Source: Sympetrum striolatum
Lineage: Eukaryota; Arthropoda; Insecta; Odonata; Libellulidae
NCBI GenBank assembly: GCA_947579665.1
Contig: OX388344.1
Location: forward strand, 8,922,346 to 8,986,345
Length of the DNA: 64,000 nt
Direction: 5' to 3'
A model generated the notes under the pieces. The model made no database searches, was not told the DNA's origin, and worked only from the letters and a program-made list of their open reading frames with translations. Of this stretch, positions 53,101-64,000 are shown piece after piece; the first letter of the stretch is position 1; every line of letters begins with the position of its first letter. Position numbers and translations under genes: made by a program.

Positions 53101-56100
53101 TGCCGAAAGATAATAATGAAAGTTAATTATATTTACTTTTGATAACAATTACGAATCACAAAATAGGTACAGCAATAGCATTCTTATCCATTTGTACTTA
53201 GTTAATTTGAGTTCGCATCCCTCGACCAAGCACCATCATTCATCACCACCCTGCTCCTTATATCGCATCGTCATGGCTTCGGAAGTTCATCCAAATGCTG
53301 CCGAAAGATAATAATGAAAGTTAATTATATTTACTTTTGATAACAATTACGAATCACAAAATAGGTACAGCAATAGCAATCTTATCCATTTGTACTTAGT
53401 TAATTTGAGTTCGCATCCCTCGACCAAGCACCATCTTTCAGCACCACCCTGCTCCTTATATCGCATCGTCATGGCTTCGGAAGTTCATCCAAATGCTGCC
53501 GAAAGATAATAATGAAAGTTAATTATATTTACTTTTGATAACAATTACGAATCACAAAATAGGTACAGTAATAGCATTCTTATCCATTTGTACTTAGTTA
53601 ATTTGAGTTCGCATCCCTCGACCAAGCACCATCTTTCAGCACCACCCTGCTCCTTATATCGCATCGTCATGGCTTCGGAAGTTCATCCAAATGCTGCTGA
53701 AAGATAATAATGAAAGTTAATTATATTTACTTTTGATAACAATTACGAATCAAAAAATAGGTACAGCAATAGCATTCTTATCCATTTGTACTTAGTTAAT
53801 TTGAGTTCGCATCCCTCGACCAAGCACCATCTACCAGCACCACCCTGCTCCTTATATCGCATCGTCATGGCTTCGGAAGTTCATCCAAATGCTGCCGAAA
53901 GATAAGAATGAAAGTTAATTATATTTACTTTTGATAACAATTACGAATCACAAAATAGGTACAGCAATAGCATTCTTATCCATTTGTACTTAGTTAATTT
54001 GAGATCGCATCCCTCGACCAAGCACCATCATTCATCACCACCCTGCTCCTTATATCGCATCGTCATGGCTTCGGAAGTTCATCCAAATGCTGCCGAAAGA
54101 TAATAATGAAAGTTAATAATATTTACTTTTGATAACAATTACGAATCACAAAATAGGTACAGCAATAGCATTCTTATCCATTTGTACTTAGTTAATCTGA
54201 GTTCGCATCCCTCGACCAAGCACCATCATTCATCACCACCCTGCTCCTTATATCGCATCGTCATGGCTTCGGAAGTTCATCCAAATGCTGCCGAAAGATA
54301 GTAATGAAAGTTAATTATATTTACTTTTGATAACAATTACGAATCACAAAATAGGTACAGCAATAGCATTCTTATCCATTTGTACTTAGTTAATTTGAGT
54401 TCGCATCCCTCGACCAAGCACCATCATTCATCACCACCCTGCTCCTTATATCGCATCGTCATGGCTTCGGAAGTTCATCCAAATGCTGCCGAAAGATAAT
54501 AATGAAAGTTAATTATATTTACTTTTGATAACAATGACGAATCACAAAATAGGTACAGCAATAGCATTCTTATCCATTTGTACTTAGTTAATTTGAGTTC
54601 GCATCCCTCGACCAAGCACCATCATTCATCACCACCCTGCTCCTTATATCGCATCGTCATGGCTTCGGAAGTTCATCCAAATGCTGCCGAAAGATAATAA
54701 TGAAAGTTAATTATATTTACTTTTGATAACAATGACGATTCACAAAATAGGCACAGCAATAGCATTCTTATCCATTTGTACTTAGTTAATTTGAGTTCGC
54801 ATCCCTCGACCAAGCACCATCATTCATCACCACCCTGCTCCTTATATCGCATCGTCATGGCTTCGGAAGTTCATCCAAATGCTGCCGAAAGATAATAATG
54901 AAAGTTAATTATATTTACTTTTGATAACAATTACGAATCACAAAATAGGTACAGCAATATCATTTTTATCCATTTGTACTTAGTTAATTTGAGTTCGCAT
55001 CCCTCGACCAAGCACCATCATTCATCACCACCCTGCTCCTTATATCGCATCGTCATGGCTTCGGAAGTTCATCCAAATGCTGCCGAAAGATAATAATGAA
55101 AGTTAATTATATTTACTTTTGATAACAATGACGAATCACAAAATAGGTACAGCAATAGCATTCTTATCCATTTGTACTTAGTTAATTTGAGTTCGCATCC
55201 CTCGACCAAGCTCCATCATTCATCACCACCCTGCTCCTTATATCGCATCGTCATGGCTTCGGAAGTTCATCCAAATGCTGCCGAAATATAATAATGAAAG
55301 TTAATTATATTTACTTTTGATAACAATGACGAATCACAAAATAGGTACAGCAATAGCATTCTTATCCATTTGTACTTAGTTAATTTGAGTTCGCATCCCT
55401 CGACCAAGCACCATCATTCATCACCACCCTGCTCCTTATATCGCATCGTCATGGCTTCGGAAGTTCATCCAAATGCTGCCGAAAGATAATAATGAAAGTT
55501 AATTATATTTACTTTTGATAACAATGACGAATCACAAATTAGGTACAGTAATAGCATTCTTATCCATTTGTACTTAGTTAATTTGAGTTCGCATCCCTCG
55601 ACCAAGCACCATCATTCATCACCACCCTGCTCCTTATATCGCATCGTCATGGCTTCGGAAGTTCATCCAAATGCTGCCGAAAGATAATAATGAAAGTTAA
55701 TTATATTTACTTTTGATAACAATTACGAATCACAAAATAGGTACAGCAATAGCATTCTTATCCATTTGTACTTAGTTAATTTGAGTTCGCATCCCTCGAC
55801 CAAGCACCATCATTCATCACCACCCTGCTCCTTATATCGCATCGTCATGGCTTCGGAAGTTCATCCAAATGCTGCCGAAAGATAATAATGAAAGTTAATT
55901 GTATTTACTTTTGATAACAATGACGAATCACAAAATAGGTACAGCAAAAGCATTCTTATCCATTTGTACTTAGTTAATTTGAGTTCGCATCCCTCGACCA
56001 AGCACCATCATTCATCACCACCCTGCTCCTTATATCGCATCGTCATGGCTTCGGAAGTTCATCCAAATGCTGCCGAAAGATAAGAATGAAAGTTAATTAT

Positions 56101-56731
56101 ATTTACTTTTGATAACAATGACGAATCACAAAACAGGTACAGCAATAGCATTCTTATCCATTTGTACTTAGTTAATTTGAGTTCGCATCCCTCGACCAAG
56201 CACCATCATTCATCACCACCCTGCTCCTTATATCGCATCGTCATGGCTTCGGAAGTTCATCCAAATGCTGCCGAAAGATAAGAATGAAAGTTAATTATAT
56301 TTACTTTTGATAACAATTACGAATCACAAAATAGGTACAGTAATAGCATTCTTATCCATTTGTACTTAGTTAATTTGAGTTTGCATCCCTCGACCAAGCA
56401 CCATCATTCATCACCACCCTGCTCCTTATATCGCATCGTCATGGCTTCGGAAGTTCATCCAAATGCTGCCGAAAGATAAGAATGAAAGTTAATTATATTT
56501 ACTTTTGATAACAATGACGAATCACAAAATAGGTACAGCAATAGCATTCTTATCCATTTGTACTTAGTTAATTTGAGTTCGCATCCCTCGACCAAGCACC
56601 ATCATTCATCACCACCCTGCTCCTTATATCGCATCGTCATGGCTTCGGAAGTTCATCCAAATGCTGCCGAAAGATAATAATGAAAGTTAATTATATTTAC
56701 TTTTGATAACAATGACGAATCACAAAATAGG
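50199..56731 (+). repeat. Superunit F1, 33 monomers (6,533 bp)
   Basis: It is the first of two nearly identical head-to-tail copies. Matches at exactly 6,533 bp include: CGGAATTTC (50311), GATAAAAATTACG with the 1-bp deleted AAATGG (50391), AAAACAGG (about 50785), CATTTTAACTT (about 51012), ATATTGCATC (51479), TTTGGATAAC (about 51553), GGACGTTC (about 51896), TAAATTTGAG (about 52211), GCTACCG (52701), CCGTATATAT (53056), CAAAAAATAGG (about 53751), GAGATCGC (54001), AATCTGAG (about 54194), AGGCACAG (about 54749), ATATCATTTTTATCC (about 54957), AAGCTCC (55208), ACAAATTAGG (about 55535) and AGCAAAAGC (about 55943). The left edge lies between 49947 and 50311. Part of it resembles 44.6-46.4 kb at a shift of 5938 bp. 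Confidence 0.9.
53057..53066 (+). repeat. 2-bp insertion, CCGTATATAT form, in F1
   Basis: It is the same allele as at 17621 and 59590, in a monomer that also carries CAGTAATAG. Confidence 0.85.
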
Positions 56732-58977
56732 TACAGCAATAGCATTCTTATCCATTTGTACTTAGTTAATTTGAGTTCGCATCCCTCGACCAAGCACCAT
56801 CATTCATCACCACCCTGCTCCTTATATCGCATCGTCATGGCTTCGGAATTTCATCCAAATGCTGCCGAAAGATAATAATGAAAGTTAATTATATTTACTT
56901 TTGATAAAAATTACGAATCACAAAATGGTACAGCAATAGCATTCTTATCCATTTGTACTTAGTTAATTTGAGTTCGCATCCCTCGACCAAGCACCATCAT
57001 TCATCACCACCCTGCTCCTTATATCGCATCGTCATGGCTTCGGAAGTTCATCCAAATGCTGCCGAAAGATAATAATGAAAGTTAATTGTATTTACTTTTG
57101 ATAACAATGACGAATCACAAAATAGGTACAGCAATAGCATTCTTATCCATTTGTACTTAGTTAATTTGAGTTCGCATCCCTCGACCAAGCACCATCATTC
57201 ATCACCACCCTGCTCCTTATATCGCATCGTCATGGCTTCGGAAGTTCATCCAAATGCTGCCGAAAGATAAGAATGAAAGTTAATTATATTTACTTTTGAT
57301 AACAATGACGAATCACAAAACAGGTACAGCAATAGCATTCTTATCCATTTGTACTTAGTTAATTTGAGTTCGCATCCCTCGACCAAGCACCATCATTCAT
57401 CACCACCCTGCTCCTTATATCGCATCGTCATGGCTTCGGAAGTTCATCCAAATGCTGCCGAAAGATAAGAATGAAAGTTAATTATATTTACTTTTGATAA
57501 CAATGACGAATCACAAAATAGGTACAGCAATAGCATTCTTATCCATTTTAACTTAGTTAATTTGAGTTCGCATCCCTCGACCAAGCACCATCTACCAGCA
57601 CCACCCTGCTCCTTATATCGCATCGTCATGGCTTCGGAAATTCATCCAAATGCTGCCGAAAGATAAGAATGAAAGTTAATTATATTTACTTTTGATAACA
57701 ATGACGAATCACAAAATAGGTACAGCAATAGCATTCTTATCCATTTGTACTTAGTTAATTTGAGTTCGCATCCCTCGACCAAGCACCATCATTCATCACC
57801 ACCCTGCTCCTTATATCGCATCGTCATGGCTTCGGAAGTTCATCCAAATGCTGCCGAAAGATAATAATGAAAGTTAATTATATTTACTTTTGATAACAAT
57901 GACGAATCACAAAATAGGTACAGCAATAGCATCCTTATCCATTTGTACTTAGTTAATTTGAGTTTGCATCCCTCGACCAAGCACCATCATTCATCACCAT
58001 CCTGCTCCTTATATTGCATCGTCATGGTTTCGGAAGTTCATCCAAATGCTGCCGAAAGATAAGAATGAAAGTTAATTATATTTACTTTGGATAACAATGA
58101 CGAATCACAAAATAGGTACAGCAATAGCATTCTTATCCATTTGTACTTAGTTAATTTGAGTTCGCATCCCTCGACCAAGCACCATCATTCATCACCACCC
58201 TGCTCCTTATATCGCATCGTCATGGCTTCGGAAGTTCATCCAAATGCTGCCGAAAGATAATAATGAAAGTTAATTATATTTACTTTTGATAACAATTACG
58301 AATCACAAAATAGGTACAGCAATAGCATTCTTATCCATTTGTACTTAGTTAATTTGAGTTCGCATCCCTCGACCAAGCACCATCTTTCAGCACCACCCTG
58401 CTCCTTATATCGCATCGTCATGGCTTCGGACGTTCATCCAAATGCTGCCGAAAGATAATAATGAAAGTTAATTATATTTACTTTTGATAACAATTACGAA
58501 TCACAAAATAGGTACAGCAATAGCATTCTTATCCATTTGTACTTAGTTAATTTGAGTTCGCATCCCTCGACCAAGCACCATCTTTCAGCACCACCCTGCT
58601 CTTATATCGTATCGTCATGGCTTCGGAAGTTCATCCAAATGCTGCCGAAAGATAATAATGAAAGTTAATTATATTTACTTTTGATAACAATGACGAATCA
58701 CAAAATAGGTACAGTAATAGCATTCTTATCCATTTGTACTTAGTAAATTTGAGTTCGCATCCCTCGACCAAGCACCATCTACCAGCACCACCCTGCTCCT
58801 TATATCGCATCGTCATGGCTTCGGAAGTTCATCCAAATGCTGCCGAAAGATAATAATGAAAGTTAATGATATTTACTTTTGATAACAATGACGAATCACA
58901 AAATAGGTACAGCAATAGCATTCTTATCCATTTGTACTTAGTTAATTTGAGTTCGCATCCCTCGACCAAGCACCATC

Positions 58978-59153
58978 TACCAGCACCACCCTGCTCCTTA
59001 TATCGCATCGTCATGGCTTCGGAAGTTCATCCAAATGCTGCCGAAAGATAAGAATGAAAGTTAATTATATTTACTTTTGATAACAATTACGAATCACAAA
59101 ATAGGTACAGCAATAGCAATCTTATCCATTTGTACTTAGTTAATTTGAGTTCG
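58978..59153 (+). repeat. Cluster of F1/F2 differences, possible conversion patch
   Basis: Four of the seven differences found between F1 and F2 fall in these 176 bases (52445-52620 in F1). In F2 they give TACCAGC, GATAAGAATG, GCAATC and GAGTTCGC; in F1 they give AACCAGC, GATAATAATG, GCATTC and GAGTTCCC. All F2 states, and the first three F1 states, exist in other monomers of the window, so copying from another monomer would explain the cluster better than four separate mutations. Confidence 0.6.
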
Positions 59154-59589
59154 CATCCCTCGACCAAGCACCATCTTTCAGCACCACCCTGCTCTTATAT
59201 CGCATCGTCATGGCTTCGGAAGTTCATCCAAATGCTACCGAAAGATAATAATGAAAGTTAATTATATTTACTTTTGATAACAATGACGAATCACAAAATA
59301 GGTACAGCAATAGCATTTTTATCCATTTGTACTTAGTTAATTTGAGTTCGCATCCTTCGACCAAGCACCATCTACCAGCACCACCCTGCTCCTTATATCG
59401 CATCGTCATGGCTTCGGAAGTTCATCCAAATGCTGCCGAAAGATAATAATGAAAGTTAATTATATTTACTTTTGATAACAATTACGAATCACAAAATAGG
59501 TACAGTAATAGCATTCTTATCCATTTGTACTTAGTTAATTTGAGTTCGCATCCCTCGACCAAGCACCATCATTCATCACCACCCTGCTC

Positions 59590-59599
59590 CGTATATATC
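59590..59599 (+). repeat. 2-bp insertion, CCGTATATAT form, in F2
   Basis: It is the F2 counterpart of 53057, 6,533 bp away. Confidence 0.85.
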
Positions 59600-62500
59600 G
59601 CATCGTCATGGCTTCGGAAGTTCATCCAAATGCTGCCGAAAGATAATAATGAAAGTTAATTATATTTACTTTTGATAACAATTACGAATCACAAAATAGG
59701 TACAGCAATAGCATTCTTATCCATTTGTACTTAGTTAATTTGAGTTCGCATCCCTCGACCAAGCACCATCATTCATCACCACCCTGCTCCTTATATCGCA
59801 TCGTCATGGCTTCGGAAGTTCATCCAAATGCTGCCGAAAGATAATAATGAAAGTTAATTATATTTACTTTTGATAACAATTACGAATCACAAAATAGGTA
59901 CAGCAATAGCAATCTTATCCATTTGTACTTAGTTAATTTGAGTTCGCATCCCTCGACCAAGCACCATCTTTCAGCACCACCCTGCTCCTTATATCGCATC
60001 GTCATGGCTTCGGAAGTTCATCCAAATGCTGCCGAAAGATAATAATGAAAGTTAATTATATTTACTTTTGATAACAATTACGAATCACAAAATAGGTACA
60101 GTAATAGCATTCTTATCCATTTGTACTTAGTTAATTTGAGTTCGCATCCCTCGACCAAGCACCATCTTTCAGCACCACCCTGCTCCTTATATCGCATCGT
60201 CATGGCTTCGGAAGTTCATCCAAATGCTGCTGAAAGATAATAATGAAAGTTAATTATATTTACTTTTGATAACAATTACGAATCAAAAAATAGGTACAGC
60301 AATAGCATTCTTATCCATTTGTACTTAGTTAATTTGAGTTCGCATCCCTCGACCAAGCACCATCTACCAGCACCACCCTGCTCCTTATATCGCATCGTCA
60401 TGGCTTCGGAAGTTCATCCAAATGCTGCCGAAAGATAAGAATGAAAGTTAATTATATTTACTTTTGATAACAATTACGAATCACAAAATAGGTACAGCAA
60501 TAGCATTCTTATCCATTTGTACTTAGTTAATTTGAGATCGCATCCCTCGACCAAGCACCATCATTCATCACCACCCTGCTCCTTATATCGCATCGTCATG
60601 GCTTCGGAAGTTCATCCAAATGCTGCCGAAAGATAATAATGAAAGTTAATAATATTTACTTTTGATAACAATTACGAATCACAAAATAGGTACAGCAATA
60701 GCATTCTTATCCATTTGTACTTAGTTAATCTGAGTTCGCATCCCTCGACCAAGCACCATCATTCATCACCACCCTGCTCCTTATATCGCATCGTCATGGC
60801 TTCGGAAGTTCATCCAAATGCTGCCGAAAGATAGTAATGAAAGTTAATTATATTTACTTTTGATAACAATTACGAATCACAAAATAGGTACAGCAATAGC
60901 ATTCTTATCCATTTGTACTTAGTTAATTTGAGTTCGCATCCCTCGACCAAGCACCATCATTCATCACCACCCTGCTCCTTATATCGCATCGTCATGGCTT
61001 CGGAAGTTCATCCAAATGCTGCCGAAAGATAATAATGAAAGTTAATTATATTTACTTTTGATAACAATGACGAATCACAAAATAGGTACAGCAATAGCAT
61101 TCTTATCCATTTGTACTTAGTTAATTTGAGTTCGCATCCCTCGACCAAGCACCATCATTCATCACCACCCTGCTCCTTATATCGCATCGTCATGGCTTCG
61201 GAAGTTCATCCAAATGCTGCCGAAAGATAATAATGAAAGTTAATTATATTTACTTTTGATAACAATGACGAATCACAAAATAGGCACAGCAATAGCATTC
61301 TTATCCATTTGTACTTAGTTAATTTGAGTTCGCATCCCTCGACCAAGCACCATCATTCATCACCACCCTGCTCCTTATATCGCATCGTCATGGCTTCGGA
61401 AGTTCATCCAAATGCTGCCGAAAGATAATAATGAAAGTTAATTATATTTACTTTTGATAACAATTACGAATCACAAAATAGGTACAGCAATATCATTTTT
61501 ATCCATTTGTACTTAGTTAATTTGAGTTCGCATCCCTCGACCAAGCACCATCATTCATCACCACCCTGCTCCTTATATCGCATCGTCATGGCTTCGGAAG
61601 TTCATCCAAATGCTGCCGAAAGATAATAATGAAAGTTAATTATATTTACTTTTGATAACAATGACGAATCACAAAATAGGTACAGCAATAGCATTCTTAT
61701 CCATTTGTACTTAGTTAATTTGAGTTCGCATCCCTCGACCAAGCTCCATCATTCATCACCACCCTGCTCCTTATATCGCATCGTCATGGCTTCGGAAGTT
61801 CATCCAAATGCTGCCGAAATATAATAATGAAAGTTAATTATATTTACTTTTGATAACAATGACGAATCACAAAATAGGTACAGCAATAGCATTCTTATCC
61901 ATTTGTACTTAGTTAATTTGAGTTCGCATCCCTCGACCAAGCACCATCATTCATCACCACCCTGCTCCTTATATCGCATCGTCATGGCTTCGGAAGTTCA
62001 TCCAAATGCTGCCGAAAGATAATAATGAAAGTTAATTATATTTACTTTTGATAACAATGACGAATCACAAATTAGGTACAGTAATAGCATTCTTATCCAT
62101 TTGTACTTAGTTAATTTGAGTTCGCATCCCTCGACCAAGCACCATCATTCATCACCACCCTGCTCCTTATATCGCATCGTCATGGCTTCGGAAGTTCATC
62201 CAAATGCTGCCGAAAGATAATAATGAAAGTAAATTATATTTACTTTTGATAACAATTACGAATCACAAAATAGGTACAGCAATAGCATTCTTATCCATTT
62301 GTACTTAGTTAATTTGAGTTCGCATCCCTCGACCAAGCACCATCATTCATCACCACCCTGCTCCTTATATCGCATCGTCATGGCTTCGGAAGTTCATCCA
62401 AATGCTGCCGAAAGATAATAATGAAAGTTAATTGTATTTACTTTTGATAACAATGACGAATCACAAAATAGGTACAGCAAAAGCATTCTTATCCATTTGT

Positions 62501-63264
62501 ACTTAGTTAATTTGAGTTCGCATCCCTCGACCAAGCACCATCATTCATCACCACCCTGCTCCTTATATCGCATCGTCATGGCTTCGGAAGTTCATCCAAA
62601 TGCTGCCGAAAGATAAGAATGAAAGTTAATTATATTTACTTTTGATAACAATGACGAATCACAAAACAGGTACAGCAATAGCATTCTTATCCATTTGTAC
62701 TTAGTTAATTTGAGTTCGCATCCCTCGACCAAGCACCATCATTCATCACCACCCTGCTCCTTATATCGCATCGTCATGGCTTCGGAAGTTCATCCAAATG
62801 CTGCCGAAAGATAAGAATGAAAGTTAATTATATTTACTTTTGATAACAATTACGAATCACAAAATAGGTACAGTAATAGCATTCTTATCCATTTGTACTT
62901 AGTTAATTTGAGTTTGCATCCCTCGACCAAGCACCATCATTCATCACCACCCTGCTCCTTATATCGCATCGTCATGGCTTCGGAAGTTCATCCAAATGCT
63001 GCCGAAAGATAAGAATGAAAGTTAATTATATTTACTTTTGATAACAATGACGAATCACAAAATAGGTACAGCAATAGCATTCTTATCCATTTGTACTTAG
63101 TTAATTTGAGTTCGCATCCCTCGACCAAGCACCATCATTCATCACCACCCTGCTCCTTATATCGCATCGTCATGGCTTCGGAAGTTCATCCAAATGCTGC
63201 CGAAAGATAATAATGAAAGTTAATTATATTTACTTTTGATAACAATGACGAATCACAAAATAGG

Positions 63265-64000
63265 TTCAGCAATAGCATCCTTATCCATTTGTACTTAGTT
63301 AATTTGAGTTTGCATCCCTCGACCAAGCACCATCATTCATCACCATCCTGCTCCTTATATCGCATCGTCATGGTTTCGGAAGTTCATCCAAATGCTGCCG
63401 AAAGATAAGAATGAAAGTTAATTATATTTACTTTTGATAACAATGACGAATCACAAAATAGGTACAGCAATAGCATTCTTATCCATTTGTACTTAGTTAA
63501 TTTGAGTTCGCATCCCTCGACCAAGCACCATCATTCATCACCACCCTGCTCCTTATATCGCATCGTCATGGCTTCGGAAGTTCATCCAAATGCTGCCGAA
63601 AGATAATAATGAAAGTTAATTATATTTACTTTTGATAACAATTACGAATCACAAAATAGGTACAGCAATAGCATTCTTATCCATTTGTACTTAGTTAATT
63701 TGAGTTCGCATCCCTCGACCAAGCACCATCTTTCAGCACCACCCTGCTCCTTATATCGCATCGTCATGGCTTCGGAAGTTCATCCAAATGCTGCCGAAAG
63801 ATAATAATGAAAGTTAATTATATTTACTTTTGATAACAATTACGAATCACAAAATAGGTACAGCAATAGCATTCTTATCCATTTGTACTTAGTTAATTTG
63901 AGTTCGCATCCCTCGACCAAGCACCATCTTTCAGCACCACCCTGCTCTTATATCGCATCGTCATGGCTTCGGAAGTTCATCCAAATGCTGCCGAAAGATA
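63265..64000 (+). repeat. Array continues with an E-like series after F2
   Basis: GCATCC at 63276, CATCCTGCTCC (about 63345), CATGGTTTCGG, then two TTTCAGC monomers (about 63731 and 63929) and a CTCTTATAT deletion (about 63945) follow in the same order as at 34371-35041 and 45458-46129. F1 and F2 contain the same series, but with ATATTGCATC and TTTGGATAAC, which are absent here. This part is therefore nearer to the E copies than to F. The window ends inside a monomer. Confidence 0.75.

Larger units (their letters stand above)
56732..63264 (+). repeat. Superunit F2, 33 monomers (6,533 bp)
   Basis: It is the second copy of F. Seven single-base differences from F1 were found by eye: 51107/57640, 52445/58978, 52519/59052, 52586/59119, 52620/59153, 54739/61272 and 55698/62231, which is about 99.9% identity. 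Both 33-monomer copies lack one base because of the AAATGG deletion, the CTCTTATAT deletions and the CCGTATATAT insertion that each carries. The match ends at 63265, where GGTTCAG replaces GGTACAG and a GCATCC monomer follows. The junction with F1 can be placed only within about 56481-56731. Confidence 0.9.
1..64000 (+). repeat. Satellite DNA array, 198-bp monomer, 323 periods, no interruption
   Basis: The same 198-bp unit fills the window from first to last base, always in one orientation, and continues past both ends. The landmark TTATATCG falls at position 3 and at 63948, which is 323 x 198 minus 9. The indels found by eye are: seven 1-bp deletions near 338, 4695, 4811, 5682, 17962, 18077 and 18949; nine 1-bp deletions (CTCTTATAT instead of CTCCTTATAT) near 16036, 16827, 35041, 46129, 52066, 52659, 58599, 59191 and 63945; two 1-bp deletions (AAATGG) near 50391 and 56924; four 2-bp insertions near 11481, 17621, 53057 and 59590; and one 1-bp insertion near 15887. 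They sum to -9, so no larger insertion is hidden. Most monomers differ from consensus at only a few positions. Arrays like this are known from eukaryotic heterochromatin; a centromeric role is possible but not shown here. Confidence 0.98.

Noticed and set aside
50199..63264. Assembly duplication as the default explanation of F1/F2
   Set aside because: Seven substitutions distinguish the copies, and the single-base phase is consistent, so a real duplication is preferred. Spanning reads would still be decisive.
1..64000. CRISPR array
   Set aside because: Repeats are contiguous 198-bp units with no unique spacers, and no cas genes are present.
1..64000. Transposable element or retroelement making up the repeat
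   Set aside because: There are no terminal repeats, target-site duplications, coding remnants or poly(A) tails, and the unit is too short and too strictly tandem.
1..64000. Assignment to a particular species or named satellite family
   Set aside because: I do not recognise the monomer, and monomer length and base composition alone cannot identify a lineage.

Overview
The window is one uninterrupted tandem array of a satellite DNA with a 198-bp monomer. Measured on the landmark TTATATCG (position 3 in the first monomer, 63948 in the last), the array runs through exactly 323 periods and drifts by only -9 bp in 63,945 bp. Counting indels by eye gave 23 events: sixteen 1-bp deletions outside the variant described next, two linked 1-bp deletions in that variant pair, four 2-bp insertions and one 1-bp insertion (7 + 9 + 2 deletions, +8 +1 inserted). 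These sum to -9, so nothing larger than 2 bp interrupts the array. All monomers are in the same orientation. I found no gene, RNA gene, transposon, CRISPR array or non-satellite sequence. The consensus monomer is about 37% GC (74 of 198). Pure arrays of this length and monomer size are typical of eukaryotic heterochromatin (centromeric, pericentromeric, subtelomeric or knob). I do not recognise the satellite family, and the species cannot be named from this sequence.

The informative layer is above the monomer. Ordered runs of monomer variants recur, so the array can be read as nested segmental duplications. Layout: 1-3740 is block A1, repeated at 5344-9083 (A2) and 18610-22349 (A3). 3741-4449 holds three monomers of the TTTCAGC type. 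4450-15410 (B1) recurs as 17716-28278 (B2), which is two monomers shorter. 15411-17715 (D) is the most diverged stretch. 25640-36330 (E1, 54 monomers) is followed head to tail by 36331-47417 (E2, 56 monomers). 47418-50198 is mixed. 50199-56731 (F1) and 56732-63264 (F2) are a nearly identical head-to-tail pair of 33 monomers each. 63265-64000 resumes a stretch seen in E1 and E2. Block edges are bracketed by the nearest distinguishing variants and are uncertain by roughly 50-350 bp.

Smaller events sit inside these blocks: a 5-monomer tandem duplication (988 bp), a 2-monomer duplication (396 bp), and local expansions of a single monomer subtype (about ten monomers each, at 28.4-30.4 and 39.1-40.9 kb). 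Together they point to repeated unequal exchange at several unit sizes plus short conversion tracts. There is no evidence that any of the short open frames is a gene. They are produced by the monomer length being a multiple of three and by particular variants that remove a stop or create a start.
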